64,000 nucleotides of DNA, from the NCBI GenBank assembly GCA_902786245.1, contig CADABS010000006.1, positions 1 through 64,000 on the forward strand. Reading direction: 5' to 3'. The notes beneath the pieces are model-generated. The model was given only the letters and a program-made list of their open reading frames with translations, made no database searches and was not told where the DNA came from. Positions 62,975-64,000 of this stretch are shown here, one piece after another (the first letter of the stretch is position 1; each line of letters opens with the position of its first letter). The position numbers and the translations under genes are program-made. This stretch comes from an uncultured Erysipelotrichaceae bacterium. GTDB lineage: Bacteria > Bacillota_I > Bacilli_A > Erysipelotrichales > Erysipelotrichaceae.

Positions 62975-64000
62975 CGAAACAGGAATATATTGATGCACTG
63001 AACGTGCAGCTCAGAGACTATCCGGCAGACTTCCGGAGCGATATCCTCGATGCCTTCGAAGGACATTTCCAGGAAGGACTGAACGCCGGAAAGACAGAAG
63101 ATGAGATCATCGAAGATCTCGGCAGTGTCAGAGATGTTGCGGAAAACATACGGATGATGCACGGCTCTCCGGAACATACTCCGGCAGAAGAGTCTTACCG
63201 GAATTTCCGCAATAATCTGAATGAACTGAAATCCACACTGAAAGATACGATCCGTTCCATGACCGATGTCATGACCCAGACCGTCAATACCGCAACGGAT
63301 ATCGTCGCAGATCTGACGGAAAGAACGGATTCCGTCCGGAATGAGGAAACCGGCATCATCACCGGCGCAAAGACGATCCGTATTCTCACCCATAAAGCGG
63401 TTCTGGATACGCTCATTGAACCGGGCGATGAACTGAAATATGAATTCGTATCCAAGCCGGGTCTTTTCTCCAAGATTCTGTCCGTACTTACCGTCCGGCA
63501 GGATCAGGATGAAGTATCCTTCAATGTATCAGAAGGACATGCATATCTTCATCTCAGCGTTCCGCAGGAAGTCGCGGAAATCAATTTTGACATCTCCGGC
63601 GGCGGTATTGAGATACAGGAACTTTCGCTGAACAGAATTCTCGGAAAGACCGCTTCTGCGGACATCCGTCTTGACCGGATGCGGACAGGAATCATCACCG
63701 TCCGGACATCTTCCGGCGATATCCGGGTCCGCGAATCTTCGTTCAGTCAGCTGGAAGCCGAAACAGCCAGCGGCGATATCATTCTGAAAATGACAGAGGG
63801 CAATGCCTTATTGAAATGCAGCAGCGGCGATATTGCGGTCGACCGTCATCTCGGTGAAGAACTGACCGTTTCCAGTGCCTCCGGCGATCTGGAAATCGAT
63901 CCTGTCAGCGTACCTGTCATCAATATGAAAACCGCATCCGGCGATATTGAACTGCATTCCACCGATTATCCGTCCAGAATCGAACTCAGCTCCGCATCCG
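62971..64000 (+). CDS. HAAS-domain (DUF1700) and DUF4097 protein, partial at right edge
   Basis: At least 343 aa are visible. The N-terminus (MTKQEYIDALNVQLRDYP, then a helical EIIEDLGSVRDVAENI pair) is the HAAS/DUF1700 signalling region. A helical linker runs to about 115, then a beta-helix DUF4097 region with repeated TVRTSSGDIRV, TASGDIILK, SSGDIAV, SASGDLEI, TASGDIEL turns. Partner of the PadR regulator, in systems thought to respond to envelope stress. Runs past the window end, so it is incomplete here. Confidence 0.9.
   Translation, partial: MTKQEYIDALNVQLRDYPADFRSDILDAFEGHFQEGLNAGKTEDEIIEDLGSVRDVAENIRMMHGSPEHTPAEESYRNFRNNLNELKSTLKDTIRSMTDVMTQTVNTATDIVADLTERTDSVRNEETGIITGAKTIRILTHKAVLDTLIEPGDELKYEFVSKPGLFSKILSVLTVRQDQDEVSFNVSEGHAYLHLSVPQEVAEINFDISGGGIEIQELSLNRILGKTASADIRLDRMRTGIITVRTSSGDIRVRESSFSQLEAETASGDIILKMTEGNALLKCSSGDIAVDRHLGEELTVSSASGDLEIDPVSVPVINMKTASGDIELHSTDYPSRIELSSAS

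Overview
The window looks like a chromosome segment of a low-to-mid GC Bacillota, most likely an Erysipelotrichia/Erysipelotrichaceae-type gut or oral bacterium. This is inferred from Gram-positive style SD sites and promoters, a cysteine T-box in front of cysS, a CcpA-like cre site, a cysS-mrnC-rlmB-sigma order like that of Bacillus, DUF4214 surface enzymes, teichoic-acid type enzymes, and RpiR/PTS/6-phospho-beta-glucosidase genes. No rRNA, tRNA, CRISPR array or intact transposon was found.

Layout. (1) 1-753: two truncated genes in opposite orientation, a LicC-like nucleotidyltransferase and a DUF4143 protein, meet at a microhomology junction. (2) 797-28221: a large envelope-glycan island, nearly all on the minus strand. 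It holds rmd-manC-gmd for GDP-D-rhamnose; a winged-helix/LicC-like cytidylyltransferase with an APC permease; an operon of an alkaline-phosphatase-superfamily membrane enzyme, a YidC::CDP-glycerol-phosphotransferase fusion and an opine-dehydrogenase-like enzyme; and an operon of type II manC, manA, phosphohexomutase, two glycosyltransferases, wzm, wzt, a glycosyltransferase, a coiled-coil protein and two more glycosyltransferases. (3) Four secreted DUF4214-repeat proteins with different enzyme domains (CHAP, C39-like peptidase, serine hydrolase, GH25 lysozyme) lie in or beside the island (797-2017, 7900-10383, 28322-33245). (4) 33326-39083: housekeeping genes (lipid kinase, SigH-like sigma factor, rlmB, mrnC, cysS with T-box, gap) and a small repeat protein. 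(5) 39187-51307: MATE pump and TetR, small proteins, a beta-glucoside block (PTS EIIC, ChbG-like deacetylase, RpiR regulator, two GH1 enzymes), and a TPP-riboswitch thiamine transporter. (6) 49613-64000: accessory and mixed genes, namely an Rpn nuclease remnant and a full Rpn gene, a Snf2 ATPase, a FocA-type channel, asnA, an ABC exporter, a stand-alone reverse transcriptase preceded by an inverted-repeat-bounded structured RNA candidate, an Fe-S aldo/keto reductase, and a PadR/HAAS-DUF4097 pair that runs off the right edge.

How the genes fit together. Fructose-6-P can be taken to GDP-mannose (ManA, hexomutase, ManC) and then to GDP-D-rhamnose (Gmd, Rmd). Five GT4-type glycosyltransferases can build a polymer that Wzm/Wzt exports. 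A second branch (LicC-like activator, permease, opine dehydrogenase, YidC-fused polymer transferase, phosphatase-superfamily enzyme) looks like a teichoic-acid-like polymer or its modification. The DUF4214 enzymes may be wall hydrolases held to the surface by these glycans (inference).

The strongest candidates for something undescribed are the reverse transcriptase with its 132-nt upstream RNA element (59323-60685) and the YidC-fusion/opine-dehydrogenase polymer operon (10488-15715).
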